Source of the DNA: Roseiconus nitratireducens
GTDB lineage: Bacteria; Planctomycetota; Planctomycetia; Pirellulales; Pirellulaceae
DNA: 64,000 nucleotides
NCBI RefSeq assembly: GCF_008629675.1
Contig: NZ_VWOX01000005.1
Span: 187,001-251,000, forward strand
Direction of reading: 5' to 3'
In this document: piece by piece, positions 43,003 to 51,665 of the stretch
Layout: each line of letters starts with the position of its first letter
Position numbering within the stretch: the stretch's first letter is position 1
Position numbers and translations under genes: made by a program
Notes under the pieces: generated by a model
Told to the model about the DNA's origin: nothing
Databases searched by the model: none
What the model saw: the letters and a program-made list of their open reading frames with translations, nothing else

Positions 43003-45006
43003 TCAATACTCGAACGCGACTTCCAGAAACCCTGCCACGTGGTTGCGGGTTTTTCCGTTGACGTTCTGAAACAGATCCCGGAATCCATCTCCACGGATCA
43101 ACGTGGACAGACCGCCCAGCAACAGAATGTTGTTGTTCAACAGCGGACGGTACTCCAAGCCGGTGCTCAGGTCCGTTCCGATGAACTCCCGAACACGCCC
43201 GGTGAACAGATACGTTTCCAAGGAGGCGGTGTCGTCAAACCACAGCAGATTGGCGTTGTTGATCGTTTTCAGCCGGGGCGTCAAATCAGCGTCCACACCA
43301 AAGTTCAACAGGTGCAGTCCGGGGTTCACAAAGTTTGTCTGCCCTTGAAACTTGCTGCTCCGCAAACTGGGCGTCAGACTCAACCGGTTCGTCAGCTCGA
43401 CGCCGAACAACCGCACGCCCTGACGCCCCCAGTAACTGAACTCCGTGCCGGCGAAATTGGGATTTGGCAGAATAGCGTCAAAACCCGTGCCCTTGGAGTC
43501 ATTGGGATCGCTGTCACCGCTGCTGTAAAAGTAGGAACTGCGGAATCGCACCCAGTCCCGGTCGTACGACAACTCCAACGCAGCCATGGAGGCACTGATG
43601 TCGATTTCCCGACCGGCCAGCGGGTTCAGATCATCTCGGCCGAAGGCGTAGTAGAACGCGCTGCTGACATTCACCCGTTCGATGTGTCCGTTGCTGGCAC
43701 AGCCAAAGTAGTACGCCCGGACGTCATGGGGAGCGAACACGCCGACGGGGTCGGGGCGCACCAAGAAGTTGTTGCGATCGAATTCGGTGCTGGGTTGATC
43801 GTGGTTGGCGTGAAACGATGCATTGACGTTCCACCCGGGAAACAGAAAGTCCTGGCGGTAGTAGTTCGCGATCCACGTGTTCTGGTGGCGATCCTCATTG
43901 AACCGATTCAGCAGCGAGTTAGTTTCCTTTTCGGTTTGATCCAACCACATCACGTTGAACTGGTCACGATTGCTGTAACGCGTTCCAAACAGCCGCACGC
44001 CCCGGTTGATATCGGCGAAGATGAACCCGCGAAAGTCGCTGACGAACAATTGGCTGCCCAGACGAAGCGACGCAAAATCGTAGTAAGGGCTGAGATCAGA
44101 AAGCTTGGTTTCGAAAAACCATTCTTGCAGCGCAAAGTCCTGACGGAACCGGCTGGTACCTTTGCGAACGTCCGGATTGACGACCCCCAATTCGTCCGCG
44201 GTCAAGTTGTTCATGTTGTAAACCAGGTCCACACGCACCCGCCAATCATTTGGTTTGAATGCGGCATTGCCGTGGAACAGATCAACGGCGATCGAGTCGT
44301 ACGACTGAAAAAAGAATGAATCGGGATCGCCGAAAAAGGCGGCGGCGCCCGGATTGCGAGTCGCTTCGAAAGGCGTCGTCGGTGTCGGAAGCTGCCGGCC
44401 TTCAAACAGGTTGAAACTCTTGGCGGTCAATTTCAAGAACGTGTGCTGCCCGATGATCGGGTAGTCGCCTTTGAGCACATTCTGGTTGTACGGGTCCCAC
44501 CACGCGCCTTCGATCCCGGGGTAATCGTCCAACGGCGGATGTGCCTTGCCGTAGCGGTCAGAAGCTTGCTGGCCCAGCCGCCAGCGATCATCGACGGGGA
44601 TGAAGTGATTGCTGGTCTGTCGTTCGGAAGGCAGGATGCCGCTGGGACCGGTGAATCCATACGGTGCTCCACCCGGCCATCGGAACAGTTCCTGTGTGTC
44701 GTCCCGGCCGACGAGGATCGGTGGCAGTGATTCCGTTGCTTCTTGCGGATCGCGCAACACCCCGGGCCGCAACGGTTCGGTGCCTCCAGACCCAAGAACT
44801 TCCTGCCCCCCTGCCGAAACCGGCGGCGGCAAATCCAAGATCACCGGTTCGGGCAGCCCCGATGTCGACGCCGTCACATCGTCGCGATAAGGAGCTTCGT
44901 CCAGCAACTTGCCCAGTGAATTACCATCTTGCGCGCATGCCCCAGCCGCCGCGAACAGAACTCCGACCGCGGCGGCAATCTTGACGACAAAACGTGGCAA
45001 CCCCAT
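43003..45006 (-). CDS. large outer-membrane beta-barrel (porin-like) protein
   Basis: ATG 45006 gives 667 residues (the frame opens at 45090). A signal peptide (FVVKIAAAVGVLFAAAGACA) precedes about 160 residues of Pro-rich linker and a long series of alternating strands: TFLKLTAKSFNLFEG; DWRVRVDLVYNMNNL; YDFASLRLGSQLFVSDFRGF; NVNASFHANHDQP; RVNVSSAFYYAFGRDDLNPL; WVRFRSSYFYSSGDSDP. It ends VAGFLEVAFEY with a terminal aromatic, as outer-membrane barrels do. I recognise no named family; its size suggests 18 or more strands. Placed 250 bases upstream of the decahaem cytochrome on the same strand, it may be the porin of a porin-cytochrome conduit. Confidence 0.8.
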   Translation of the reverse strand: MGLPRFVVKIAAAVGVLFAAAGACAQDGNSLGKLLDEAPYRDDVTASTSGLPEPVILDLPPPVSAGGQEVLGSGGTEPLRPGVLRDPQEATESLPPILVGRDDTQELFRWPGGAPYGFTGPSGILPSERQTSNHFIPVDDRWRLGQQASDRYGKAHPPLDDYPGIEGAWWDPYNQNVLKGDYPIIGQHTFLKLTAKSFNLFEGRQLPTPTTPFEATRNPGAAAFFGDPDSFFFQSYDSIAVDLFHGNAAFKPNDWRVRVDLVYNMNNLTADELGVVNPDVRKGTSRFRQDFALQEWFFETKLSDLSPYYDFASLRLGSQLFVSDFRGFIFADINRGVRLFGTRYSNRDQFNVMWLDQTEKETNSLLNRFNEDRHQNTWIANYYRQDFLFPGWNVNASFHANHDQPSTEFDRNNFLVRPDPVGVFAPHDVRAYYFGCASNGHIERVNVSSAFYYAFGRDDLNPLAGREIDISASMAALELSYDRDWVRFRSSYFYSSGDSDPNDSKGTGFDAILPNPNFAGTEFSYWGRQGVRLFGVELTNRLSLTPSLRSSKFQGQTNFVNPGLHLLNFGVDADLTPRLKTINNANLLWFDDTASLETYLFTGRVREFIGTDLSTGLEYRPLLNNNILLLGGLSTLIRGDGFRDLFQNVNGKTRNHVAGFLEVAFEY

Positions 45007-45205
45007 GTCGGATGGGTGAATCCGTGGAAAGGACGATGACAGAACGATCCCGTCTCTCTCGGTATCGGCTTTGACGATTATTCCGATCATTCCAGATGCG
45101 TTGACTTTGCTATTTTTCGAGTTTGATCTCGACCGACACTAAACCAGTTAAGCTGAGCAGGATGGGTTGCCCCCGCTTGCCCCGATCGCCTTCGAACGCA
45201 CGGCC

Positions 45206-47752
45206 ATGAGACGACGTTTCCGATCGCCCCGATTTCAAGCCCTGGAGGGGCGTCGCCTGCTGGCGGCTTCGCTGCACAACGCGGAGGCCCCAGCGGACGT
45301 CAACCGGGATGGTAGCGTGACCCAAATCGATGCGCTGTGGGTCGTCAACTATCTGTCGCGCCAATCGACCCATGGGAAAAGCGGGCTGGCCGCGGAAGGT
45401 GCGTCGCTGGAGGGATCAGGCGCCGCGCCGCCGGTCGCGGCCGCCCCGGACGTCAATGGAGATTTGAACGTGTCGGCGATTGATGCGCTGATGGTGATCA
45501 ATCACTTGGCCCGCGACTTGGAAGCTGAATTGCCACCGCCGCCCCCGATCGACTTCGACGCGATTGCCAAAGCCCCCGGTGTGGGAACGACCTTCACCGC
45601 CGGATTCAATCTGAACGAATCGGGTGGAAGCGAAAACCTGCTTGCCGCCAACGAAGTGGAAACGCTGTTGTCGCGAGCATCCATGGCGACTGCCAGCGAC
45701 GATGCCATCATTGCCATCGTGGACCGCTCCGGCCGAATCTTGGGGGTCCGCGTCGAGGACGGAGTTTCACCGGCTGTGACGTCGGACGCCGAGACCCTGG
45801 CTTTTGCCATCGACGGTGCCGTTGCCAAGGCCCGGACCGCAGCATTCTTCAGCAGCAACGCGGCACCGTTGACCAGCCGCACGGTTCGGTTCATCAGCCA
45901 ATCCACGGTGACGCAGCGTGAAGTCGAATCGTCCCCGACCGATGCCGATCCGGCGTACCGGGGACCGGGGTTCGTCGCCCCGATCGGCGTGGGCGGACAC
46001 TTTCCGCCCGAAGTCGACTACACGCCGCAAGTCGACCTGTTCGCGATCGAGCACCAAAGTCGCGACAGTCGTCGCCATGCCGGAGCCGACGGGACCAAGG
46101 GGACCGCGGACGATTTTTTCCTGAACACGCGTTTCAACGCGGACCCCGCATTCATTCCCGAAGCCGCCGAAACGTTCTTCACGACCTGGCCGGAAAGCTA
46201 CGGCGAACAGTCGGGGACCTCGACCACCAGCGTCGCCCGCGGCATCGGCACCCTGCCGGGCGGCGTCCCGTTGTACAAGGCGGTTCCCGGCGCCAGCAAA
46301 CCTAGCGAATCGATCAACCTGGTTGGCGGGATCGGCGTCTTCTTTCCGGGTGACGACGGATTCGCCACGTTTGAACAGGGATTCCAGCACACCGATGACA
46401 ACGGCGGAGTCACGCAGTCGGAAAAACAACGGACCAATGCGGCCAAAGTTTTGGAAGCGGAAGCGGCGGCGGTCATCGCGGCGGCCGGCGGCGGCATGGT
46501 CGGCCCCAACGCGTTTGTCCGTAACCTGAATGAGTTCAACCGCCAGTTGCCGGAACTGGAACAGTTCGTCCTGCCTACTGGCCGGATCGATCTGGTCGGC
46601 ATCACGCTGGAGATTTATGGCCCAACCCCCGACCGGTCCTTTCGTCAGCCCGGGATCGATCGCGTGATTCACGAAGCGCGAAAGGTTGGCACCGGGATCG
46701 ACTCCGGCGTCAACGTGGCGGTGCTTCCCGACGCGACAACGCTGCTGGACGGAAACCCGGTTCCCGAAGGCTGGCTGGTCGCGCCGCATGATTCGCCCAA
46801 CGGAGAATTGACCGCTGCCGAGGTGCAGCAGATGATCGAAACGGGCATCGCCGAAGCCGAACGGACCCGAGCCGCCATCCGGCTGGACATCGACAACGGA
46901 TTCCGCCCCGGCGCAACCACACGCATGGTGCTGGCGGTTTCCGATACCGATGGCGAATTGTTGGGGCTGTACCGCATGCCCGATGCCACCGTGTTCTCGA
47001 TCGATGTCTCGGTCGCCAAGAGCCGCAATACCGCTTACTATGCCGACCCCGATGATTTGGTCGAAGCCGATCGCGTCGATTTCAACGGAGACGGACTGCG
47101 CGACGATTCGGCGATCAGCATGAGTCTGAAAGACGATTCCGGCGACACGTTTCCGTTGGGAACCGCTTTGACCAGCCGTTCATTTCGCTTCTTGGTCGAA
47201 CCGCGTTTTCCGACAGGCATCAAACTGAGCGGCGGTATCAATGATGGCCTGACCAACGATCCGCTGGTTTCGCTGTGCGATGCGAAGCCCACACTGTGCG
47301 TCGAAGTCGGCCCGCAAAGCGGACTTCGCCTGCCGGGGATCGACCCGCTGACCGCGGAAAACTTGGACTCGCAACAGCCGCTGGACTTCCAGGTCTACGC
47401 CTCCGCCGGTCATCCCAGCACCGTGATGTTTGACGCATTCATCGCCAGCCGGAATTTCCGCGATCCCGGTGATGCCAACGTTCAGATCGCCGGCGGTGGC
47501 GGAAACCAACCGTTGGCAAATCAGAACGGCGTGGTCTTCTTTCCAGGCAGCACCGCGATCTACGTCGACCAGCGAAGCCGACTTGCCGGTGGCCTGGGTG
47601 TCAGTGGCGATGGCGTGGACCAGGACGATGTCGTGACATCCGCCGGACAAATCGGATTCAGCCCCCTGCAATCGACCCGCGTCGATCGATTCACCATCGG
47701 CGGTGTTCGGGTGCCGTTCCAAAAATTCAATCGCAACCCGTTCGGCACCTGA
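45206..47752 (+). CDS. surface protein with two HbpS/GlcG-like domains and dockerin-like repeats
   Basis: ATG 45206 gives 848 residues. The start MRRRFRSPRFQALEGRRLLA is the planctomycete N-terminal motif of exported surface proteins. Two dockerin-type EF-hand repeats follow: DVNRDGSVTQIDALWVVNYL and DVNGDLNVSAIDALMVINHL (about residues 35-110). Two HbpS/GlcG-type domains are seen: one near 150-240 (IIAIVDRSGRILGVRVED, then AVAKARTAAFFSSNAAPLTS) and one near 540-690 (MVLAVSDTDGELLGLYRMPD, then SVAKSRNTAYYADPDD). HbpS binds haem and senses redox stress in Streptomyces; GlcG is of unknown role. Divergent transcription from the porin/decahaem genes suggests a redox or haem-linked role, which is inferred. 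Confidence 0.85.
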   Translation: MRRRFRSPRFQALEGRRLLAASLHNAEAPADVNRDGSVTQIDALWVVNYLSRQSTHGKSGLAAEGASLEGSGAAPPVAAAPDVNGDLNVSAIDALMVINHLARDLEAELPPPPPIDFDAIAKAPGVGTTFTAGFNLNESGGSENLLAANEVETLLSRASMATASDDAIIAIVDRSGRILGVRVEDGVSPAVTSDAETLAFAIDGAVAKARTAAFFSSNAAPLTSRTVRFISQSTVTQREVESSPTDADPAYRGPGFVAPIGVGGHFPPEVDYTPQVDLFAIEHQSRDSRRHAGADGTKGTADDFFLNTRFNADPAFIPEAAETFFTTWPESYGEQSGTSTTSVARGIGTLPGGVPLYKAVPGASKPSESINLVGGIGVFFPGDDGFATFEQGFQHTDDNGGVTQSEKQRTNAAKVLEAEAAAVIAAAGGGMVGPNAFVRNLNEFNRQLPELEQFVLPTGRIDLVGITLEIYGPTPDRSFRQPGIDRVIHEARKVGTGIDSGVNVAVLPDATTLLDGNPVPEGWLVAPHDSPNGELTAAEVQQMIETGIAEAERTRAAIRLDIDNGFRPGATTRMVLAVSDTDGELLGLYRMPDATVFSIDVSVAKSRNTAYYADPDDLVEADRVDFNGDGLRDDSAISMSLKDDSGDTFPLGTALTSRSFRFLVEPRFPTGIKLSGGINDGLTNDPLVSLCDAKPTLCVEVGPQSGLRLPGIDPLTAENLDSQQPLDFQVYASAGHPSTVMFDAFIASRNFRDPGDANVQIAGGGGNQPLANQNGVVFFPGSTAIYVDQRSRLAGGLGVSGDGVDQDDVVTSAGQIGFSPLQSTRVDRFTIGGVRVPFQKFNRNPFGT

Positions 47753-48016
47753 TTCTGCCGAGGGTCCTTCTTGACTCCAGTCGCGAAGCGCCGACAGCTT
47801 CTGCCCGTCGGCATGAGCCCACGGAAACGACGAGGGTGAAACTAAGCGGCGCCAACTCGTTTGCGAAGGCCGGAACCCGGGAACGTCAGTTTGCGGGCCT
47901 GGCAATTTGTAGCGATTGGACCGGTCGTGCTGCCGACGCGGACATTCATTGGACGATACCCACGGAGAAGAGTCTTTGACCGACCCCCTCCGTTACATCC
48001 GACCGCGGTGTTGCCC

Positions 48017-48601
48017 ATGCGTCTTTTCTTGACCGCCGCATCGACCGCCTGCCTGCTGATCCTGATCGCTGGAGCGTCCGCACGGGCGCAGAATGCTTGC
48101 CGACATTGCCTGGCCACTGGCTCGACAAATCAAGGCCCGGCAAACGCCGGCACGACATGCTGCCACGGGGTGGATCGCGATCCGGGGCACCCGAAAAAAC
48201 CCGAGCGTGAAATGCCTGGTGATCGGGACCTCAGTGGTTGTCCTCCCCAACGCTACCAGATGGATGATTGCGAGCGAGCCGGATCGCCGCACTCGGTGGC
48301 CCCCTGGGCGAAATGCTCGACATCGGCGAAATACAGCGTGTGGTTCGTCGGCGGGGGCGAGCCGTCCGCCCATTTGCCCCGGCTTTGGCCACCGTCAAGC
48401 GACCGCGGACGGGCCCGACATTCCAACGCGGCCGACGGTTTCGGTGAAGGCACCTGGGGCATGGACTACAACGGCCTGTTCGGAAAGACCAATGTCTGGC
48501 TGAATTACACGTGCGGGAGGCGGCAGGGTGGCGAAGGTGCCTACGCAACCGACGGCGAACCGGAATTCATTGGCCGACTGAAGGAGGTCTTCCATCACTA
48601 G
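48017..48601 (+). CDS. secreted protein of unknown function, possibly degraded
   Basis: ATG 48017 gives about 194 residues. A clear signal peptide (MRLFLTAASTACLLILIAGA, then SARAQ) is followed by NACRHC and a Cys/Pro/Arg-rich middle that does not look globular. The last 50 residues (GEGTWGMDYNGLFGKTNVWL, then RRQGGEGAYATDGEPEFIGR) are well formed and resemble tails of planctomycete exported proteins. The middle could be out of frame if two compensating frameshifts occurred, so the gene may be decaying. I recognise no family. Confidence 0.5.
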   Translation: MRLFLTAASTACLLILIAGASARAQNACRHCLATGSTNQGPANAGTTCCHGVDRDPGHPKKPEREMPGDRDLSGCPPQRYQMDDCERAGSPHSVAPWAKCSTSAKYSVWFVGGGEPSAHLPRLWPPSSDRGRARHSNAADGFGEGTWGMDYNGLFGKTNVWLNYTCGRRQGGEGAYATDGEPEFIGRLKEVFHH

Positions 48602-48627
48602 GGCAAGAGTCAAAAGCCCGGTAGCTA

Positions 48628-48706
48628 CCGTCGCCAGACGGTGGCGCCGCATGCTCCACGCTCTGCGAGCTTCTTGAAGTCATCTTCCACGCTCTGGCGA
48701 GCGTGG
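48628..48706 (+). repeat. dispersed intergenic repeat with two hairpins
   Basis: CCGTCGCCAGACGG (48628-48641, 5-bp stem) is the exact reverse complement of 3414-3427. A second element CCACGCTC-TGGC-GAGCGTGG (48687-48706) is a perfect 8-bp hairpin, partly repeated at about 48656-48670. No gene lies between 48602 and 48877. Confidence 0.65.
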
Positions 48707-48877
48707 CTACGTCGGGTTCTGGTGAAGAACGATCCTGCCGCCGATCAGCTATAATTCTGGAATCCAGGAAGCGACGGTCGCCGGTCCCGTCGAGATCAAG
48801 CGAACAGATCGCCTGCTGAATTCCGTTGATTCCCGCGTCGGTCATTGGACGCATCGTTCACCATCTGTTTGGCCAAC

Positions 48878-51538
48878 ATGTTGCGGCGAGGATACGAATT
48901 TGCTCCCGGTTACCGGCTCCAGGAATTCTTGGGACGGGGACAATTTGGCCAGGTCTGGCGCGCCTCGGCGCCGGGTGGAACCGCTGCGGCCGTCAAATTC
49001 ATCGACCTGACCGGCGGTCAGGGGCAGAAAGAGTTTGAAGCGGTCAAACGGATCAAGCAGATTCGCCAAGCCAACTTGATGCCGATCGTTGCCATCTGGT
49101 TGCTCGATGAGCAGGGCAGGGTCATTGAAGACGCGCCCGATGAAGCGATCGAAACGATCGACATCACGGCCACGGCGCAATTCGACCGTTCGGACATCTC
49201 GATGACGCCCCAACGTGATGCGGCGACCTTGGTCGTCGCCATGTTGCTTGGCGGCGAAAGTTTGTATGACCGAATGAAGCAGTGCGTCCAGGACGGACAG
49301 CCGGGGATTCCCCCCCGCGAATTGCTTTCCTTCATGGAAGATGCGGCCAAGGGTTTGGACTTTCTAAACGATGCCCGACATGATCTGGGTAGCGGTCCGG
49401 TCGCGATCCAGCACTGCGATGTCAAACCGGCCAATATCGTGGTGTTGGGCAACAGCGCCGTGATCTGCGACTTCGGCCTGGCTCGGATTTTGACTCGCAA
49501 TCAGATCACCGCCACCAGCGCTTCCGGAACTCCCGCCTACATGGCTCCCGAAGCGATCTCGGGGCACCCCAGCCAAACCAGCGATCAATACTCGCTGGCC
49601 GTCACCTACTACCATCTGCGGACCGGATCGTTGCCGGTCGCCGATGGGACGTTGTACGAAGTCCTGGAAGCCCACCGCCGTGGCGACCTGTCTTTCTCCG
49701 GACTGGGCCCACAAGAACAGGCGGTTCTTAAACGGGCAACGCAACTGGACTGGCAGGAGCGGTTTCTGTCGAACGGGGATTTCGTGAGCGCGCTTCGAGA
49801 TGCCTTACGCGCGGAAGGCTTCCCACACGCCGGTCAGCCATCGCAACCTTCCGGCCAGTCTGATCAAACCAACGCGCCTGATCAAACCGGTCCGCTGGTG
49901 GCAACCCGGCATCCAGCGCCGGCCCAATCGGGTCAACTGGACACCGAAGGCGTCTCGCTGGAAACCCGCCCGGGCGAAACGCGTTCGGAAGCGTCCGGAA
50001 CCGCCGCCGTGGCTGCAGCCAGCGCTATCGCCGCGAAGGAGTTGCCAAGCAAGCCGGACCGACGTCTCCCATTTTGGATCGGCGGACTGGCGGTCGCCGC
50101 ACTGCTTGTATTGGCGACGGTGATCCTTTTCGCCCCCGAAATCGGACGCCAAAGCGACGGTTCGGGACAACAGGAAACGCTAGAGACACGTCAGGGCGAA
50201 GGTCCGCCCGCCGAAGCAAGCGCGCGCGAATTGGCCGAGTCCGCTCGCAACAAGTTTGGTCAGGATCCGGAAGCCGCCGAAACGCTTTTCCTGAAAGCTT
50301 GCAGCAAGGACGCGGCGTGGGCCGAGCCTGAAAAAACGACCTGGGTCGGACACAGCGACGCGGTCGAATCCGTGCTCATCACCAGCAACGGGTCCTTGGT
50401 GAGTATCGGTTACGACCAGACGCCTTTCCTTTGGCCAGCGACCAGCCAACGGCCGTCTACCCGCATTCCCTTGCAACCTCCACTGCCCACCCCCATTTAC
50501 CGTGAAGCAATGACGCTGGTCGATTCCGGCGCATCGGTCCTGGCGGCAGCATCCAGCGTGCTTCACTACTGGCCAAACATTGACGCCGGCGTCTCCGAAG
50601 CGACCGTCCTGGGCGACTTTGAAGACGAAGTCCTGGCGGTGGCGGCGCACCCGTCCGGCCACCAGGTGCTGGTCGGATCCGCCGACCAGACCGCAACCGT
50701 GGTCCAGTGCGGTGACGGAAAGCTGTCGGTTGTCGGCCGCTTCTCGTCGATCGATGTCATGAAGCAGTGGTTCTTTGATCCGACCGGAACCTGGCTGGTC
50801 GGCTTGTCCGAAACCGGCAACGTGTCTGCCTACCGTTGGGACGAGGTGACCGAATCGATTCAAGCGAACTCCGCCCCCGAGGCATTGTCGATCAGCGCCG
50901 ACGGCGCCCGGAACCGCGGCTTGGCTTTTGACCCGACCGCCACCTCGACCACCGTGTTTCTGGGCGACGCAACCGGATCGATATCGGCATGGCAGATCAC
51001 CACTCCGCCAAACTTGATCGCGCGAGCGCAGCCGCACCGAGGAACGATCGAGGCGATCTGCGCGGCCGGCCCGATCGTCGCCGCCGGTGACAGTGACGGT
51101 TGGCTGACGGTCCAAAACAAAAACCTTCAACCGCCCGCCAACGACCTGAAACTGGGCAACCGACCGGTCAGTTGCCTGGATGCCACCGCCGACGGGCGAT
51201 GGCTCGCCGCCGGAACCTACGACGGTCAAGTCTGGCTGCTGAAGACCTCCGCGCCGTTCAAAACGGCGGCCGTCTTGCCAACCGGATTCCCCAGCGTCGA
51301 GAGCGTCCGAATCGATGCGAAGCGAAACCGATTGATCGCAGGCACCGCCGGCGGAGCGATCTGTCGATGGGATCTGGATTGGTGCCAACTGGTGGCATCC
51401 ACCTATCCGTTACCGATCGCTGTCGATGCCCCCGATGCGAGAAGCCCCGCTGGTGAACGCGATCCGCCGCGGGAAGACATCAATTCAGCAGTGTCCGTTC
51501 CATCTCCTGCGGCGTCGCATCGCATCGCAAATCGCTGA
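48878..51538 (+). CDS. Ser/Thr protein kinase with WD40 C-terminal domain
   Basis: ATG 48878 gives 886 residues. The kinase domain shows GRGQFGQVW (residues 19-27), the catalytic Lys in AAAVKFIDL (K40), HCDVKPANIVV (about 179-189), DFGLA (198) and GTPAYMAPE (about 218-226). The usual HRD is HCD, so it is a non-RD kinase. A disordered linker and one membrane helix (about 397-419, FWIGGLAVAALLVLATVILF) separate it from a predicted extracytoplasmic WD40-like propeller from about residue 480 (WVGHSDAVESVLITSNGSLV; VLAVAAHPSGHQVLVGSADQ; ISADG; DATADGRWLAAGTYDGQVWL). It would sense outside signals and phosphorylate cytoplasmic proteins. Its 3' end overlaps a possible small convergent gene. Confidence 0.9.
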   Translation: MLRRGYEFAPGYRLQEFLGRGQFGQVWRASAPGGTAAAVKFIDLTGGQGQKEFEAVKRIKQIRQANLMPIVAIWLLDEQGRVIEDAPDEAIETIDITATAQFDRSDISMTPQRDAATLVVAMLLGGESLYDRMKQCVQDGQPGIPPRELLSFMEDAAKGLDFLNDARHDLGSGPVAIQHCDVKPANIVVLGNSAVICDFGLARILTRNQITATSASGTPAYMAPEAISGHPSQTSDQYSLAVTYYHLRTGSLPVADGTLYEVLEAHRRGDLSFSGLGPQEQAVLKRATQLDWQERFLSNGDFVSALRDALRAEGFPHAGQPSQPSGQSDQTNAPDQTGPLVATRHPAPAQSGQLDTEGVSLETRPGETRSEASGTAAVAAASAIAAKELPSKPDRRLPFWIGGLAVAALLVLATVILFAPEIGRQSDGSGQQETLETRQGEGPPAEASARELAESARNKFGQDPEAAETLFLKACSKDAAWAEPEKTTWVGHSDAVESVLITSNGSLVSIGYDQTPFLWPATSQRPSTRIPLQPPLPTPIYREAMTLVDSGASVLAAASSVLHYWPNIDAGVSEATVLGDFEDEVLAVAAHPSGHQVLVGSADQTATVVQCGDGKLSVVGRFSSIDVMKQWFFDPTGTWLVGLSETGNVSAYRWDEVTESIQANSAPEALSISADGARNRGLAFDPTATSTTVFLGDATGSISAWQITTPPNLIARAQPHRGTIEAICAAGPIVAAGDSDGWLTVQNKNLQPPANDLKLGNRPVSCLDATADGRWLAAGTYDGQVWLLKTSAPFKTAAVLPTGFPSVESVRIDAKRNRLIAGTAGGAICRWDLDWCQLVASTYPLPIAVDAPDARSPAGERDPPREDINSAVSVPSPAASHRIANR

Positions 51539-51665
51539 CAAGCTCGAAAAACAACACAGCCGCTCCCGCTTGGAGTTCGTGTAGTTTTCCGAACCAGAAG
51601 GATTGCTTGTTGAAATTCACCCCTCCGGCTAAAGGCATACCATTGCCAAACCGATTCGGGATCAC
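51480..51665 (-). CDS. possible 61-residue protein coupled to the VWA gene
   Basis: A GTG at 51665 overlaps the stop of the VWA gene by four bases (GTGA). The frame runs to 51480 and overlaps the 3' end of the kinase gene by 59 bases on the other strand. The product contains GGVNFNKQSFWFGKLHELQA, GAAVLFFELVSDLRC and ATPQEMERTLLN, which looks more protein-like than a shadow frame. I recognise no family. The antisense overlap and moderate codon bias leave real doubt. Confidence 0.4.
   Translation of the reverse strand: MIPNRFGNGMPLAGGVNFNKQSFWFGKLHELQAGAAVLFFELVSDLRCDATPQEMERTLLN

Noticed and set aside
42643-44319. Plus-strand frame of 558 residues overlapping the barrel gene
   Set aside because: The minus strand carries an exported barrel with signal peptide and terminal aromatic; the plus frame shows no recognisable feature.
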